DNA of 33,618 nt from Legionellales bacterium. GTDB lineage: Bacteria; Pseudomonadota; Gammaproteobacteria; Comchoanobacterales; Comchoanobacteraceae. Under the pieces are notes generated by a model that worked only from the letters and a program-made list of their open reading frames with translations, had not been told where the DNA came from and ran no database searches. Positions 16,460 to 24,653 of this stretch are shown here, piece after piece; positions within the stretch are counted from its first letter, which is position 1; every line of letters starts with the position of its first letter. A program made the position numbers and the translations under genes. Location: contig NZEV01000021.1 of NCBI GenBank assembly GCA_002690495.1, positions 1 through 33,618 on the forward strand, read 5' to 3'.

Positions 16460-17892
16460 AATGACTCCTTAAGATATTTACTTAACAATTTAGATAATGT
16501 GCCAGGATCTGCATTTCCTTTAGTTTCCTTCATTATTTGTCCAACAAAAAATGATAATAATTTGGTTTTACCATCTTTATATTGCTGAGCTTGTTCAGGA
16601 AAACTATGCACAACCTTTTCAATCAGCTGAATCAACTTACTATCATCATGAACTAAACGTAATCCTTTTTCTTGTATGATTTTATCAACAGAACCATTGT
16701 TAGTGTGCCATAAAGCATTAATGATCTCTTTAGCCATAGGTTGAGAAATTTTCTTCTCACTCAAATAATCCGCAATCAAAGCAATATGTTCGGGTTTGAC
16801 AGATTGAAACCCTATGGACTTTTGATTTTTATTGATCAGAGCTGATAACTCACCAAAAATTAAATTGTAGATCGTTTTATAAGATTGAGTGTTAGTTTTT
16901 TTGACACACTCTGAATAAAAATACTCTGTTGCTCTTGAAGTTGTAACCATTTCTGCCTCATCCATTGAAAGATGAGTGCTTAACATTAATTCTTGAACTC
17001 GTTTTTCTGGAAGGGTAGGCAAATTATCTTTTGCTTGTTGAATTAGTGCTTCGGTAATCACTAGTGGAGGTAAATCTGGTTCGGGAAAATATCTATAATC
17101 TGCTGCGTTTTCTTTAGAGCGCATCGATAGTGTCTTACCAGATGATTCTTGAAAAAGACGAGTTTCTTGAATGATTTTTTCATTATTCATTAATGCCAAA
17201 TGTTGTCTACTCACTTCATAGTCAATCGCTTTTTCAATAAATCTAAATGAATTTAAATTCTTAATTTCAACACGTGTGCCAAGTGGCTCATCAGATGACA
17301 TTCTAATTGAAATATTTGCATCACACCTAAATGAGCCTTCCTGCATATTACCATCAGAAATATCAATATATCGTACAAGGTGATGCAGTTTCTTTAGGTA
17401 TTTAATCGCTTCTTGAGCAGATGTAATATCGGGTTTGGTAACAATCTCAAGAAGTGGCTGACCAGCACGATTTAGATCAATTAGTGTATAACTACTATGA
17501 CCATCATGAATAGATTTACCTGCATCTTCTTCAAGGTGTGCTCGTTCAATTCTAATCTCTTTATTATCTACTTTGAGTACACCTTCGCCAATGATAGGAT
17601 ATGCTTCTTGTGTGATTTGATAACTTTTTGGGAGATCTGGATAAAAATAATTTTTTCTAGCAAAAATAGACTTTTCATTTAGTTGAGCATCGATACTCAG
17701 TGCAAACATAGCTGCCTTAATAACAGCCTCCTTATTAATAACCGGTAATGTACCAGGAAGACCAACATCAATCTCTGATGTCATTTTGTTTGGTTGATGT
17801 CCAAACTCAGTCGAACTAGACGAGAATAATTTAGACTTTGTATTCAGTTGAACGTGAACCTCCAACCCAATGGTCACAAGTGGTGCTGTCAT
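16456..17892 (-). CDS. gatB: Asp/Glu-tRNA amidotransferase subunit B
   Basis: Kinase-like and tRNA-binding subunit of GatCAB, which amidates misacylated Glu-tRNA(Gln) and/or Asp-tRNA(Asn). It has 478 residues, starting TIGLEVHVQLNTKSKLFS and followed by DVGLPGTLPV, RKNYFYPDLPKSYQI and IEKAIDYEVSRQ. The C-terminal QqeY domain (about 330-478) is complete. It overlaps gatA by 4 bases and the MFS gene by 4. The cell presumably has a non-discriminating GluRS or AspRS. Confidence 0.97.
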   Translation of the reverse strand: MTAPLVTIGLEVHVQLNTKSKLFSSSSTEFGHQPNKMTSEIDVGLPGTLPVINKEAVIKAAMFALSIDAQLNEKSIFARKNYFYPDLPKSYQITQEAYPIIGEGVLKVDNKEIRIERAHLEEDAGKSIHDGHSSYTLIDLNRAGQPLLEIVTKPDITSAQEAIKYLKKLHHLVRYIDISDGNMQEGSFRCDANISIRMSSDEPLGTRVEIKNLNSFRFIEKAIDYEVSRQHLALMNNEKIIQETRLFQESSGKTLSMRSKENAADYRYFPEPDLPPLVITEALIQQAKDNLPTLPEKRVQELMLSTHLSMDEAEMVTTSRATEYFYSECVKKTNTQSYKTIYNLIFGELSALINKNQKSIGFQSVKPEHIALIADYLSEKKISQPMAKEIINALWHTNNGSVDKIIQEKGLRLVHDDSKLIQLIEKVVHSFPEQAQQYKDGKTKLLSFFVGQIMKETKGNADPGTLSKLLSKYLKESL

Positions 17893-19349
17893 TGATAATC
17901 CTCAGGGTAAATTTCATGCCATCCAGTTGCTTTTTGAAAATGATGAACTAATTGTAAGAGTTCGTGATCCTTAAAGTGATTTCCTATCAACTGTGCACCG
18001 ATGGGTAATTTACCATGCATGCCAGCTTGGAATGAAATCGCTGGTAAACCACATAAGTTTGCTGGGATAGTGAATAGATCAGATTGATACATTTCTACTG
18101 GATTTTTGTAAGCATTAAATTCAAATGCAGGTGTAGATATTGTTGGTGTTAAAATAAAATCACAAATTGAAAATATCTTCTTAAACTCCATTTTTAGATT
18201 ATGACAAAGTGATAATGCTTTTTGATAATATTGTCCCTGAAAACCTTTTGATAACACAAATGTGCCTATGATAATTCTTCTTTTAACTTCCTTGCCAAAA
18301 CCTTCTGTTCTTGTTTTGCTATACATCTCTTGTAAACTATTGTCTCCTTCATGACGATAGCCAAATAGAGCACCATTATATCTCGCTAAATTCGATGAAC
18401 ATTCTGCGGGAGCAATAATGTAATATGCGGGCAATGCTAATTCCATTGAACTCAGGCTAATTTCCACAAACTCAACATTAAGTCCTTTCAATGATTGAAC
18501 AGTTTCACCAAAAGCTTTCTCGACTGATGAATCAATCGTAAAGTTTTTTAATTCTTTCGGAATGCCTATTTTAATTTTGGGGGGGATATCATTCTTGAGA
18601 TAATCAACGAATTGCATATCGTATTGTTGACTCGTGCTATCTTTGGGATCTTTTTTGGTAATGACATCCATCAAGTATGCACAATCTTCTGCAGATTTTG
18701 CCATAGGACCAATTTGATCAAGGCTCGAGGCAAAAGCAATCAAACCATTTCTGGACACCGCACCGTAAGTTGGTTTCAAACCTGTTAAACCACAAAAAGA
18801 GGAAGGTTGGCGAATAGAGCCACCCGTATCAGAGCCAGTTGCCAAAGGGGCAAATCCCGCAGCTACTGCTGCAGCTGCACCACCAGAACTACCACCTGGT
18901 ACTCTAGTATGTTCCCATGGGTTTAAAACATTGCCAAAATAACTGGTCTCATTACTTGAGCCCATGGCAAATTCGTCCATATTCGTCTTTCCTATTTCAA
19001 TTAGGCCCTCTGCATCACAAAGGTTAACGACATGAGCATTAAATGGGGATTGATAGTTTGCCAACATTTTTGATCCGCAAGTTGTTTTAAATTTTGTTGA
19101 GCAAATTAAATCTTTTTGAAGAATAGGAATGCCTTGAAGAGGAGAGGACTTTTTTTTTGTTATTCTATGATCAATTTGTTTAGCTTGATCCAAAGCAATA
19201 TCTTTGTCGAAGGAGATCACTGCATTGATTTTTGAATTATATGTCTGTATGCGATCACAAAAATAGGATGTCAGCTCGTAGGCACTGATTAATCTATTTT
19301 CAATTAACTTGATTAACTCACGAATTGATTGGGTGTGGAGATTCTTCAT
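17889..19349 (-). CDS. gatA: Asp/Glu-tRNA amidotransferase subunit A
   Basis: Amidase-signature subunit that hydrolyses glutamine to supply ammonia to GatB. It has 486 residues. The Ser-cisSer-Lys triad is intact: Lys79 (PILQKDL), Ser154 (PGGSSGGAAAAVAAG) and Ser178 (DTGGSIRQP), the same numbering as the S. aureus enzyme. GLIGLKPTYG-type sequence appears as LTGLKPTYGAVSR. It sits between gatC (6 bases) and gatB (4-base overlap). Confidence 0.97.
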   Translation of the reverse strand: MKNLHTQSIRELIKLIENRLISAYELTSYFCDRIQTYNSKINAVISFDKDIALDQAKQIDHRITKKKSSPLQGIPILQKDLICSTKFKTTCGSKMLANYQSPFNAHVVNLCDAEGLIEIGKTNMDEFAMGSSNETSYFGNVLNPWEHTRVPGGSSGGAAAAVAAGFAPLATGSDTGGSIRQPSSFCGLTGLKPTYGAVSRNGLIAFASSLDQIGPMAKSAEDCAYLMDVITKKDPKDSTSQQYDMQFVDYLKNDIPPKIKIGIPKELKNFTIDSSVEKAFGETVQSLKGLNVEFVEISLSSMELALPAYYIIAPAECSSNLARYNGALFGYRHEGDNSLQEMYSKTRTEGFGKEVKRRIIIGTFVLSKGFQGQYYQKALSLCHNLKMEFKKIFSICDFILTPTISTPAFEFNAYKNPVEMYQSDLFTIPANLCGLPAISFQAGMHGKLPIGAQLIGNHFKDHELLQLVHHFQKATGWHEIYPEDYQ

Positions 19350-19355
19350 AAAAAA

Positions 19356-19649
19356 TTAATTTTTATCTACTACTTTAGGTACTACAAATGAATTAAGGTT
19401 TTCATCGAATTGTGAAAATGATTTGATTTGGTCGACGAAAGGGGTGTGCTCTATGATATCATTTCTCAATGGTGCTGATGGACCTGTCTTAGCGTCAATA
19501 TCATCAACGCATAAATCGATATCTGATATACTATCAATCATATCGACAATCCGATTAAAATCATCAGTCAGTGACACAATTTCGTGATCAGAGAGATCAA
19601 TAAATGCCAATTTACTTAAATTATTAATAATTTTAGCGTCAAATACCAT
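19356..19649 (-). CDS. gatC: Asp/Glu-tRNA amidotransferase subunit C
   Basis: Small subunit that wraps around GatA and stabilises the complex. The frame is open to 19781 but that would run into mreB; the ATG at 19649, with AAGGG about 9 bases upstream, gives 97 residues of standard length. The N-terminal helix NLSKLAFIDLSDHEI matches the LARL.L.deE pattern, and LRND (TGPSAPLRNDIIEH) is the family's C-terminal signature. It heads gatC-gatA-gatB and is divergent from mreB, as in Pseudomonas. Confidence 0.93.
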   Translation of the reverse strand: MVFDAKIINNLSKLAFIDLSDHEIVSLTDDFNRIVDMIDSISDIDLCVDDIDAKTGPSAPLRNDIIEHTPFVDQIKSFSQFDENLNSFVVPKVVDKN

Positions 19650-19678
19650 TAGATATATACCCTTATTAGATTTGCATA

Positions 19679-19705
19679 TTGACAGATATTTAAGGATTGT
19701 GTCAA
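19679..19705. promoter_or_regulatory. Back-to-back -35-like elements between gatC and mreB
   Basis: The 106-base divergent gap contains TTGACA on the plus strand (19679-19684) and an identical TTGACA on the minus strand (19705-19700), forming an inverted repeat with a 15-base centre. Each could be a -35 box for mreB and gatC respectively, giving overlapping promoters. The matching -10 boxes are poor, so an operator-like site is also possible. Confidence 0.3.
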
Positions 19706-19755
19706 CAAAATATTTCAGATACAGTATTAGGATTGTGTAACGAGGAAGACAAACT

Positions 19756-20814
19756 ATGGCAAATATACTTAAACATTTCATGAGTCGATTTTCTCAAGGT
19801 CTAGCAATGGATCTTGGTACAGCAAATACTCTGATTTATATGCCTAACCAATCAAGAATTGTTTTAAACGAGCCATCCGTTGTCGCTTTAATTGATAAAA
19901 ATGGTACAAAGGTAGTCAATGCCGTTGGGCATGAAGCAAAAAAAATGCTAGGGCGAACACCCGGAAATATTAGTGCAATCAGACCAATGAAAGATGGTGT
20001 CATTGCAGACTTTCAAGTTACTGAGAAAATGTTGCAATACTTTATTAATAAAGTTGTTCCCAAAAGGGTCTTTGGATTTAGTCCACGTGTTGTTGTATGC
20101 GTTCCATGCGGTTCTACTCAAGTAGAACGAAGAGCTATCAGAGAAAGTGTATTGGGCGCAGGTGCAAGAGAAGCATATCTTGTGACTGAACCCATGGCAG
20201 CTGCTGTCGGTGCTGATTTACCAGTTGATACTCCAGGCGGATCAATGATTATTGATATTGGTGGTGGAACTACAGAAATTGCAATTGTTTCGTTAAATGG
20301 CCTTGTATATGCCCAGTCCGTTAGGATTGGTGGTGATCGTTTAGATGAAAGTATTATTACTTATATTCGTAGAAAGTTTGGAATTTTAATCGGCGAAGCC
20401 TCTGCAGAAAGGATTAAACACCTCATTGGAACTGCATTTGTGACAAATGAGAAAACACGCTCACTAGAGGTTGTAGGTCGTCATATTGCTGAAGGAGTTC
20501 CAAAAACATTCAAGGTAACATGTCATGATTTAGCAGAAGCTTTACAAGAACCAATTCATGGTATCCTCGAAGCCATACGTGTTGCGCTTGAAGAAGCACC
20601 ACCAGAGTTATCAGCTGATATTGCTGATAGAGGCTTAATGCTCACTGGGGGAGGCGCTTTACTTAATAACTTAGACAAATTAATTTCTCAAGAAACCGGA
20701 TTACCTGTTTATATCGTTGACGATCCACTGACTTGCGTTGCAAGAGGTGGGGGAAAAATCCTCAGTTATATTGAACAATACGGTGATCCAGAGTTTATGA
20801 CTGTCTCAGAATGA
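19756..20814 (+). CDS. mreB: Rod-shape actin homologue MreB
   Basis: Actin-like filament protein guiding lateral-wall synthesis. It has 352 residues with the ATPase motifs of the family: phosphate-1 [11 protein letters not shown], connect [15 protein letters not shown], phosphate-2 [12 protein letters not shown] and adenosine motif [15 protein letters not shown] about 10 bases before the ATG is a good ribosome binding site. It overlaps mreC by 4 bases. Presence of MreBCD implies a rod or elongated cell with retained elongasome despite the compact genome. Confidence 0.97.
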   Translation: MANILKHFMSRFSQGLAMDLGTANTLIYMPNQSRIVLNEPSVVALIDKNGTKVVNAVGHEAKKMLGRTPGNISAIRPMKDGVIADFQVTEKMLQYFINKVVPKRVFGFSPRVVVCVPCGSTQVERRAIRESVLGAGAREAYLVTEPMAAAVGADLPVDTPGGSMIIDIGGGTTEIAIVSLNGLVYAQSVRIGGDRLDESIITYIRRKFGILIGEASAERIKHLIGTAFVTNEKTRSLEVVGRHIAEGVPKTFKVTCHDLAEALQEPIHGILEAIRVALEEAPPELSADIADRGLMLTGGGALLNNLDKLISQETGLPVYIVDDPLTCVARGGGKILSYIEQYGDPEFMTVSE

Positions 20815-21581
20815 TCAGAAGAAGAAGCGAATATAATACTTATCTATTGTTCGTTTCTTTATTTCTGTTAAGTTTTCAATTTTTATTTTCACTCCTTTAT
20901 CACAAAAATTTTCTTAATAGTTTTTTTATACACTCTATGTTTAAAATTGACTATGGTAGACAATTTTTAGTTCGTTTGAAAGATGGTATATTTAACCATT
21001 ATGCTGATACATATAGATTAGAACAGAAAGATAGATATATCTTGATGCTAGAAACCAAAATTCAAGATATGCAAGCTCAATCACAATCCATACAGCAGAT
21101 CAAACATCTTGAAAAAGTATTTAAAAATACTAAAAATTGGCATATTTTTCATTCCAAAGGATGTATTAGTAATACATTATATTTTGATCTTCTCAACGAC
21201 CAACCATTAAAAGAGGGTGCATTAGCGATCGATGATTATGGTGCTATTGGTACATTACAATCAGATTGTCACAATGGACGGTGTACGATTAAACTCTTCT
21301 CAAATCCTAAAACTCGATTGGTAATATCCTCAAAATCAGCAAGTATTACAGGCGTTATGGAAAACTATCATGGACATCTTAAAATGAGATATCCAAATTC
21401 AATTGAAGAAGTATACCAAGATCAAGCATTCTATACCTCTGGCTACTTTGATTATCAACCTGCAGGTTATCTTGTTGGCTATGTTGATAATATCCAGTAT
21501 GAGTCACATCATCCTGTCATTAATTTAAGCCTACCTAATAGGGCTGCATGTCCAATGTGGATTGCAGTTTACGGAGATTAA
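20811..21581 (+). CDS. mreC: Rod-shape protein MreC (short form)
   Basis: Bitopic elongasome scaffold that activates PBP2/RodA. It has 256 residues, clearly shorter than E. coli MreC (367). The order is one N-terminal membrane helix (about 10-30), a helical coiled-coil stretch (about 60-105, LEQKDRY...[11 protein letters not shown]) and the periplasmic beta-core with [14 protein letters not shown] and SGVMENYHG-like sequence ([13 protein letters not shown]), ending with YGD. The proline-rich C-terminal tail is absent. The start overlaps mreB (ATGA). Confidence 0.9.
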   Translation: MIRRRSEYNTYLLFVSLFLLSFQFLFSLLYHKNFLNSFFIHSMFKIDYGRQFLVRLKDGIFNHYADTYRLEQKDRYILMLETKIQDMQAQSQSIQQIKHLEKVFKNTKNWHIFHSKGCISNTLYFDLLNDQPLKEGALAIDDYGAIGTLQSDCHNGRCTIKLFSNPKTRLVISSKSASITGVMENYHGHLKMRYPNSIEEVYQDQAFYTSGYFDYQPAGYLVGYVDNIQYESHHPVINLSLPNRAACPMWIAVYGD

Positions 21582-21585
21582 TGTT

Positions 21586-21933
21586 GTGTTAGACGCCTTG
21601 CTATTTCCTATCATTTATTACCTCCTCAATAATGAGAGGTATCTTATGTCTATAAGTGTTTTATCTCTTTTTTATGATTGTTTATTTCATTACTGGTTAG
21701 GCTTATCGATGCTTGCAATCTATTGTATGAACAAACTTTACGAAATGAATAAATCTCATATTCATTTATATTATTTTTTAAGTATCTATGTACTCATCAG
21801 TCTTTTAAACATTGGTTTAAACTATTATTTTTTGAATATATCTTTGACTAACTTTTGGCTCATTATTGTTAACTTATTTATCGTATTATGTGGATGGTAT
21901 CTCGTAAAGCACTTATCTTATTCCTCGCTTTGA
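21586..21933 (+). CDS. mreD: Rod-shape protein MreD (short)
   Basis: Hydrophobic protein with about four membrane helices, assigned by position after mreC and by SLFYDCLFHYWLGLSMLAIY, which resembles the D...(S/G)..LG...L motif of MreD. The start is taken as GTG 21586, nine bases after GGAG and five after the mreC stop; a TTG at 21562 in the same frame is less likely, and an ATG at 21581 is in another frame and stops after three codons. This gives 115 residues against about 160 usually, so one N-terminal helix may be missing. The 3' end overlaps the next gene by 46 bases. Confidence 0.75.
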   Translation: MLDALLFPIIYYLLNNERYLMSISVLSLFYDCLFHYWLGLSMLAIYCMNKLYEMNKSHIHLYYFLSIYVLISLLNIGLNYYFLNISLTNFWLIIVNLFIVLCGWYLVKHLSYSSL

Positions 21934-22505
21934 TCAATTCAGGGTGTACACAAGTGGTCAATAAGAACACTTCAGCCTGTGATATTTTCACAAAAAATTT
22001 CCATTGGTATCGTGCAGTATCAAAAAATGAAAAAAAATATGGTATTCCCAAATCGACGACTCTGGCAATTATTGCTGAAGAATCTAATTTTAATGTCCAT
22101 GCCAAACAGAAACTAAGTTATTTATTTGGTTTTATTCCATGGGAAAGACAATCATCTGCAATTGGCTATGGACAAATCCTTAATGGAGGATGGAATGATT
22201 ATAAAAAAGCCAATAAAAGAATGTATGCTTCTAGGAAAAGTTTTTCAGATACGGTGGATTATATTGGATGGTATTTAGATAAAGCATCCAAAAGACTGCA
22301 TATCAAAAAAACAGATACAGCTTCATTATATCTAGCATATCATGATGGTATTGAGGGTTATCGAAGATCTCATCGACATCTTACAAAATATCAACGATTT
22401 ATCTTAAATAAAGTACAAAAACGTCAAGAACAATATGAGATACAGTCAAAACAATGTGAACAATCCCTAAATTTTTGGAACCACTTCTATTTTTGGAGTC
22501 GTTAA
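21888..22505 (+). CDS. Lytic-transglycosylase-like (SLT) lipoprotein
   Basis: Lipoprotein of 205 residues: lipobox INSGC puts lipidation at Cys20. The catalytic-type region follows as LAIIAEESNFNVHA, with Glu65-Ser66 fitting the ES motif of Slt enzymes, then AIGYGQIL and a late LAYHDGIEGYRR corresponding to the AYNxG-type motif. Probably cleaves peptidoglycan from the outer membrane. The start may be ATG 21888 or 21894. It overlaps mreD and so is in the mre operon, where maf and rng often sit in other Gammaproteobacteria. The stop overlaps the convergent regulator gene. Substrate unproven. Confidence 0.82.
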   Translation: MWMVSRKALILFLALINSGCTQVVNKNTSACDIFTKNFHWYRAVSKNEKKYGIPKSTTLAIIAEESNFNVHAKQKLSYLFGFIPWERQSSAIGYGQILNGGWNDYKKANKRMYASRKSFSDTVDYIGWYLDKASKRLHIKKTDTASLYLAYHDGIEGYRRSHRHLTKYQRFILNKVQKRQEQYEIQSKQCEQSLNFWNHFYFWSR

Positions 22506-23374
22506 CAAATATTTTTTAACAAAGATTTGATTCCTTCAAGTGCATCTATTCTCGAATTTAAAGATCTTGCACCAATTTTGATTGTCCGGACGTTATCATC
22601 ACAATCTAACGGAATTGTTTTAATAGTTTTTGGGCAATCCACTAAAGCCATCTTAGGTAATATAGTAATACCTTGGTTTTGAGCAACTAGATGGATTAAT
22701 GTAGTTAAATTACTAGCTTTAAAATCTTTAGAAATATGTGATTCATCAAATATATTTGTCATGATTTTTCTTAAGCAATGAGATTCATCTAAAGAAATCA
22801 GCTGTTCTTTTAAAAGTTCTGATGGCGTGATTTTCTTTTTTTGTGCCAAAGCATGATCCTCATTGACTGCAACAAATAAAGCTTCATCTTTGATGGTCTT
22901 AAAATCGATGCCTTTAATACACCTTGTTGGAGATGAGACAACGACAGCATCCAGTTCACCTGATCTTAAATCCTGAACTAAATTTTCAACAACATCTTCT
23001 ACAATGATTAGCTTGATATTAGACAATTCTTTTTTCACTAACTTAAGAACATCAGGAATAATATAGGGGCCAATTGTTGGAATAATACCCAGTTTAAATT
23101 TACCTGATAATGGATTTGCACTATTTTTTGCAATCATTGTTAGTTCTTTTGCTTCTAGTAAAACCTGTTTAGCTTGATTAACAATCTTAATACCAGCTTG
23201 TGTTAGCATGACATTTTTATTGTCTCTTTCAAAAATAACAACGCCTAGCTGATCTTCTAGCTTTTTGAGTTGTGTACTTAAGGTGGGTTGAGATACGTAA
23301 CATTTCTTAGCTGCTTTGGTAAAGTGTCCTAATTCTGCGACGGTAATCAGATATTCTAATATTCTAAGGTTCAT
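22502..23374 (-). CDS. oxyR: LysR-family regulator, OxyR-like, lacking the resolving cysteine
   Basis: LysR regulator of 290 residues: N-terminal winged helix (1-60, HFTKAAKKCYVSQPTLS) and a substrate-type domain. LDESHCLR (194-202) matches LDEGHCLR of OxyR, so Cys200 equals E. coli Cys199, the peroxide-reactive cysteine. Nine residues on, where OxyR has Cys208, the protein has Phe209. The normal disulfide therefore cannot form with that partner; other cysteines are at 25, 152, 247 and 258. It may sense by sulfenic acid, use another partner, or be a divergent regulator. The trxB gene is nearby, a classic OxyR target group, and an own promoter is proposed upstream. Confidence 0.8.
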   Translation of the reverse strand: MNLRILEYLITVAELGHFTKAAKKCYVSQPTLSTQLKKLEDQLGVVIFERDNKNVMLTQAGIKIVNQAKQVLLEAKELTMIAKNSANPLSGKFKLGIIPTIGPYIIPDVLKLVKKELSNIKLIIVEDVVENLVQDLRSGELDAVVVSSPTRCIKGIDFKTIKDEALFVAVNEDHALAQKKKITPSELLKEQLISLDESHCLRKIMTNIFDESHISKDFKASNLTTLIHLVAQNQGITILPKMALVDCPKTIKTIPLDCDDNVRTIKIGARSLNSRIDALEGIKSLLKNIC

Positions 23375-23442
23375 TGTTTATCCCCAATTGGAAATTTTCA
23401 TTAATTTTCGTTTAATAATTAAAATTTACTATTTATTTACTT

Positions 23443-23471
23443 ATAATATCATTATATTTTCAGTTTTACAA
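23443..23471 (-). promoter_or_regulatory. Candidate promoter of the oxyR-like gene
   Basis: On the minus strand TTGTAA (23471-23466) and TATTAT (23448-23443) are separated by 17 bases, about 70 bases before the ATG at 23374. The match is moderate (4/6 and 5/6). The surrounding gap is very AT-rich, which raises the chance of coincidental boxes. Confidence 0.35.
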
Positions 23472-23489
23472 CATATAACTGAATAAATC

Positions 23490-23519
23490 TTGATCATGAT
23501 CATATATTTAATATATATT
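23490..23519 (+). promoter_or_regulatory. Candidate promoter of tRNA-Arg
   Basis: TTGATC (23490-23495) and TATATT (23514-23519) with an 18-base spacer place a start point a few bases before the tRNA 5' end at 23530. The -35 overlaps the 12-base perfect palindrome TGATCATGATCA (23491-23502). The fit is moderate; position supports it. Confidence 0.4.
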
Positions 23520-23529
23520 AGATCATCTA

Positions 23530-23603
23530 GCGCCCGTAGCTCAGTTGGATAGAGCACCTGGCTACGAACCAGGAGGTCGGAGGTTCGAATCCTTTCGGGC
23601 GTG
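23530..23603 (+). tRNA. tRNA-Arg (anticodon ACG)
   Basis: Full cloverleaf: acceptor GCGCCCG/CGGGCGT, D stem GCTC/GAGC, anticodon stem CCTGG/CCAGG with loop CTACGAA, 5-base variable loop and T-arm GGAGG-TTCGAAT-CCTTT. The anticodon ACG (read as ICG) decodes CGN; the sequence closely follows E. coli tRNA-Arg(ACG), including A20. Discriminator is G73. CCA is not encoded: AAT follows. G1-U72 and two G-U pairs in the T stem make it somewhat weak. It is a single gene between oppositely oriented oxyR and trxB and ends 6 bases before the trxB stop. Confidence 0.97.
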
Positions 23604-23608
23604 AATGA

Positions 23609-24553
23609 TTAGTCTTTTAAACTATCCAGATAGTTTTTTGCATCGATTGCAGCCATACATCCTGTTCCAGCTGAAGTAATCGCTTGTCGATACACTGAAT
23701 CGGAAACATCTCCAGCAGCAAATACACCTGGTAAAGAGGTTTGTGTTGCGTTTCCAGATTGTCCTGAATGTGTAACTAGATACCCATCTTTCATATCTAG
23801 CAGTTCCTTGAAGATATCCGTATTCGGTTTATGTCCAATTGCAATAAATACACCGCTCAATTCAATATTGGTTGTTTTATCATCAATCGTACTCTTGATT
23901 CGCATACTATGTACACCTTGATCTTCTCCAAGCACTTCATCTAATATATGATTCCAGTGAATGGTAATTTTACCAGCTTTTTCTAATGCAAATACTCTTT
24001 TCTGAATAATTGCTTCGCCTCTAAATTCATCTCTTCGGTGTACTAAATGAACATGTTTTGCAATATTAGATAAATAAATTGCCTCTTCTAGCGCGGTATT
24101 TCCACCTCCAACTACAGCTACTTCTTCATCCTTAAAGAAAAATCCATCACATGTAGCACAAGCAGATACACCTCGACCTAAAAATTTCTTCTCAGATTCT
24201 AATCCAAGATATTTTGCATTCGAACCTGTACAAATGATCAACGCATCACAAGAATATGTTTTCTGGCTGCTCTTGAGAATAAAAGGGGTTGAATTCATTT
24301 CAACAGCATCAATATGATCATTGATAATTTCAACGTGATACTTTTCAATATGATCTTTCATACGCTGCATTAAATCTGGACCTTGTAGATCATGGGGATC
24401 CCCAGGCCAATTTTCAACATCTGTGGTTGTCATCAACTGACCACCCACTTCAAACCCTGAAATCATGGCAAGATCAATATTAGCTCTTGCTGCATAAAGT
24501 GCTGCAGTGTATCCTGCAGGGCCGGACCCAAGTATAATTAAAGATTTGTGCAT
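23609..24553 (-). CDS. trxB: Thioredoxin reductase
   Basis: FAD- and NADPH-dependent reductase of 314 residues that keeps thioredoxin reduced. The FAD motif is [16 protein letters not shown] (9-24), the redox pair Cys132/Cys135 is in ACATCDG, the NADPH motif is [10 protein letters not shown], and the C-terminal FAD motif is [10 protein letters not shown]. It is standard low-molecular-weight TrxB. It is divergent from ftsK, as trxB/lrp/ftsK neighbourhoods are in E. coli, and oriented towards tRNA-Arg. GGAA about 7 bases before the ATG is a weak ribosome binding site. Confidence 0.97.
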   Translation of the reverse strand: MHKSLIILGSGPAGYTAALYAARANIDLAMISGFEVGGQLMTTTDVENWPGDPHDLQGPDLMQRMKDHIEKYHVEIINDHIDAVEMNSTPFILKSSQKTYSCDALIICTGSNAKYLGLESEKKFLGRGVSACATCDGFFFKDEEVAVVGGGNTALEEAIYLSNIAKHVHLVHRRDEFRGEAIIQKRVFALEKAGKITIHWNHILDEVLGEDQGVHSMRIKSTIDDKTTNIELSGVFIAIGHKPNTDIFKELLDMKDGYLVTHSGQSGNATQTSLPGVFAAGDVSDSVYRQAITSAGTGCMAAIDAKNYLDSLKD

Positions 24554-24613
24554 ATATCATTCCGTATGTGTTAATAAAATTAATCTAACAGATTTTGTTG
24601 AAATAGTTAATAG

Positions 24614-24619
24614 TATAAT
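24614..24619 (+). promoter_or_regulatory. Candidate -10 element for ftsK
   Basis: A perfect TATAAT lies 34 bases before the GTG at 24654 in the trxB/ftsK divergent gap. No good -35 is found 16-18 bases upstream (TTGTTG at 24595-24600 is only 13 away), so it may need an activator or be incidental. Confidence 0.35.
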
Positions 24620-24653
24620 TCCTATGGAAGTATGCTTGAATTAATATTATGAT

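Noticed and set aside
19650-19781. Extended gatC reading frame reaching into mreB
   Set aside because: The extension overlaps mreB, crosses the divergent promoter region and has no GatC similarity; 97 residues is the normal size.
23491-23502. Perfect 12-base palindrome TGATCATGATCA as an operator
   Set aside because: Short and built from repeated GATC/ATGATC in a very AT-rich gap; no second copy seen and it overlaps the proposed tRNA -35, so not claimed as a regulator site.
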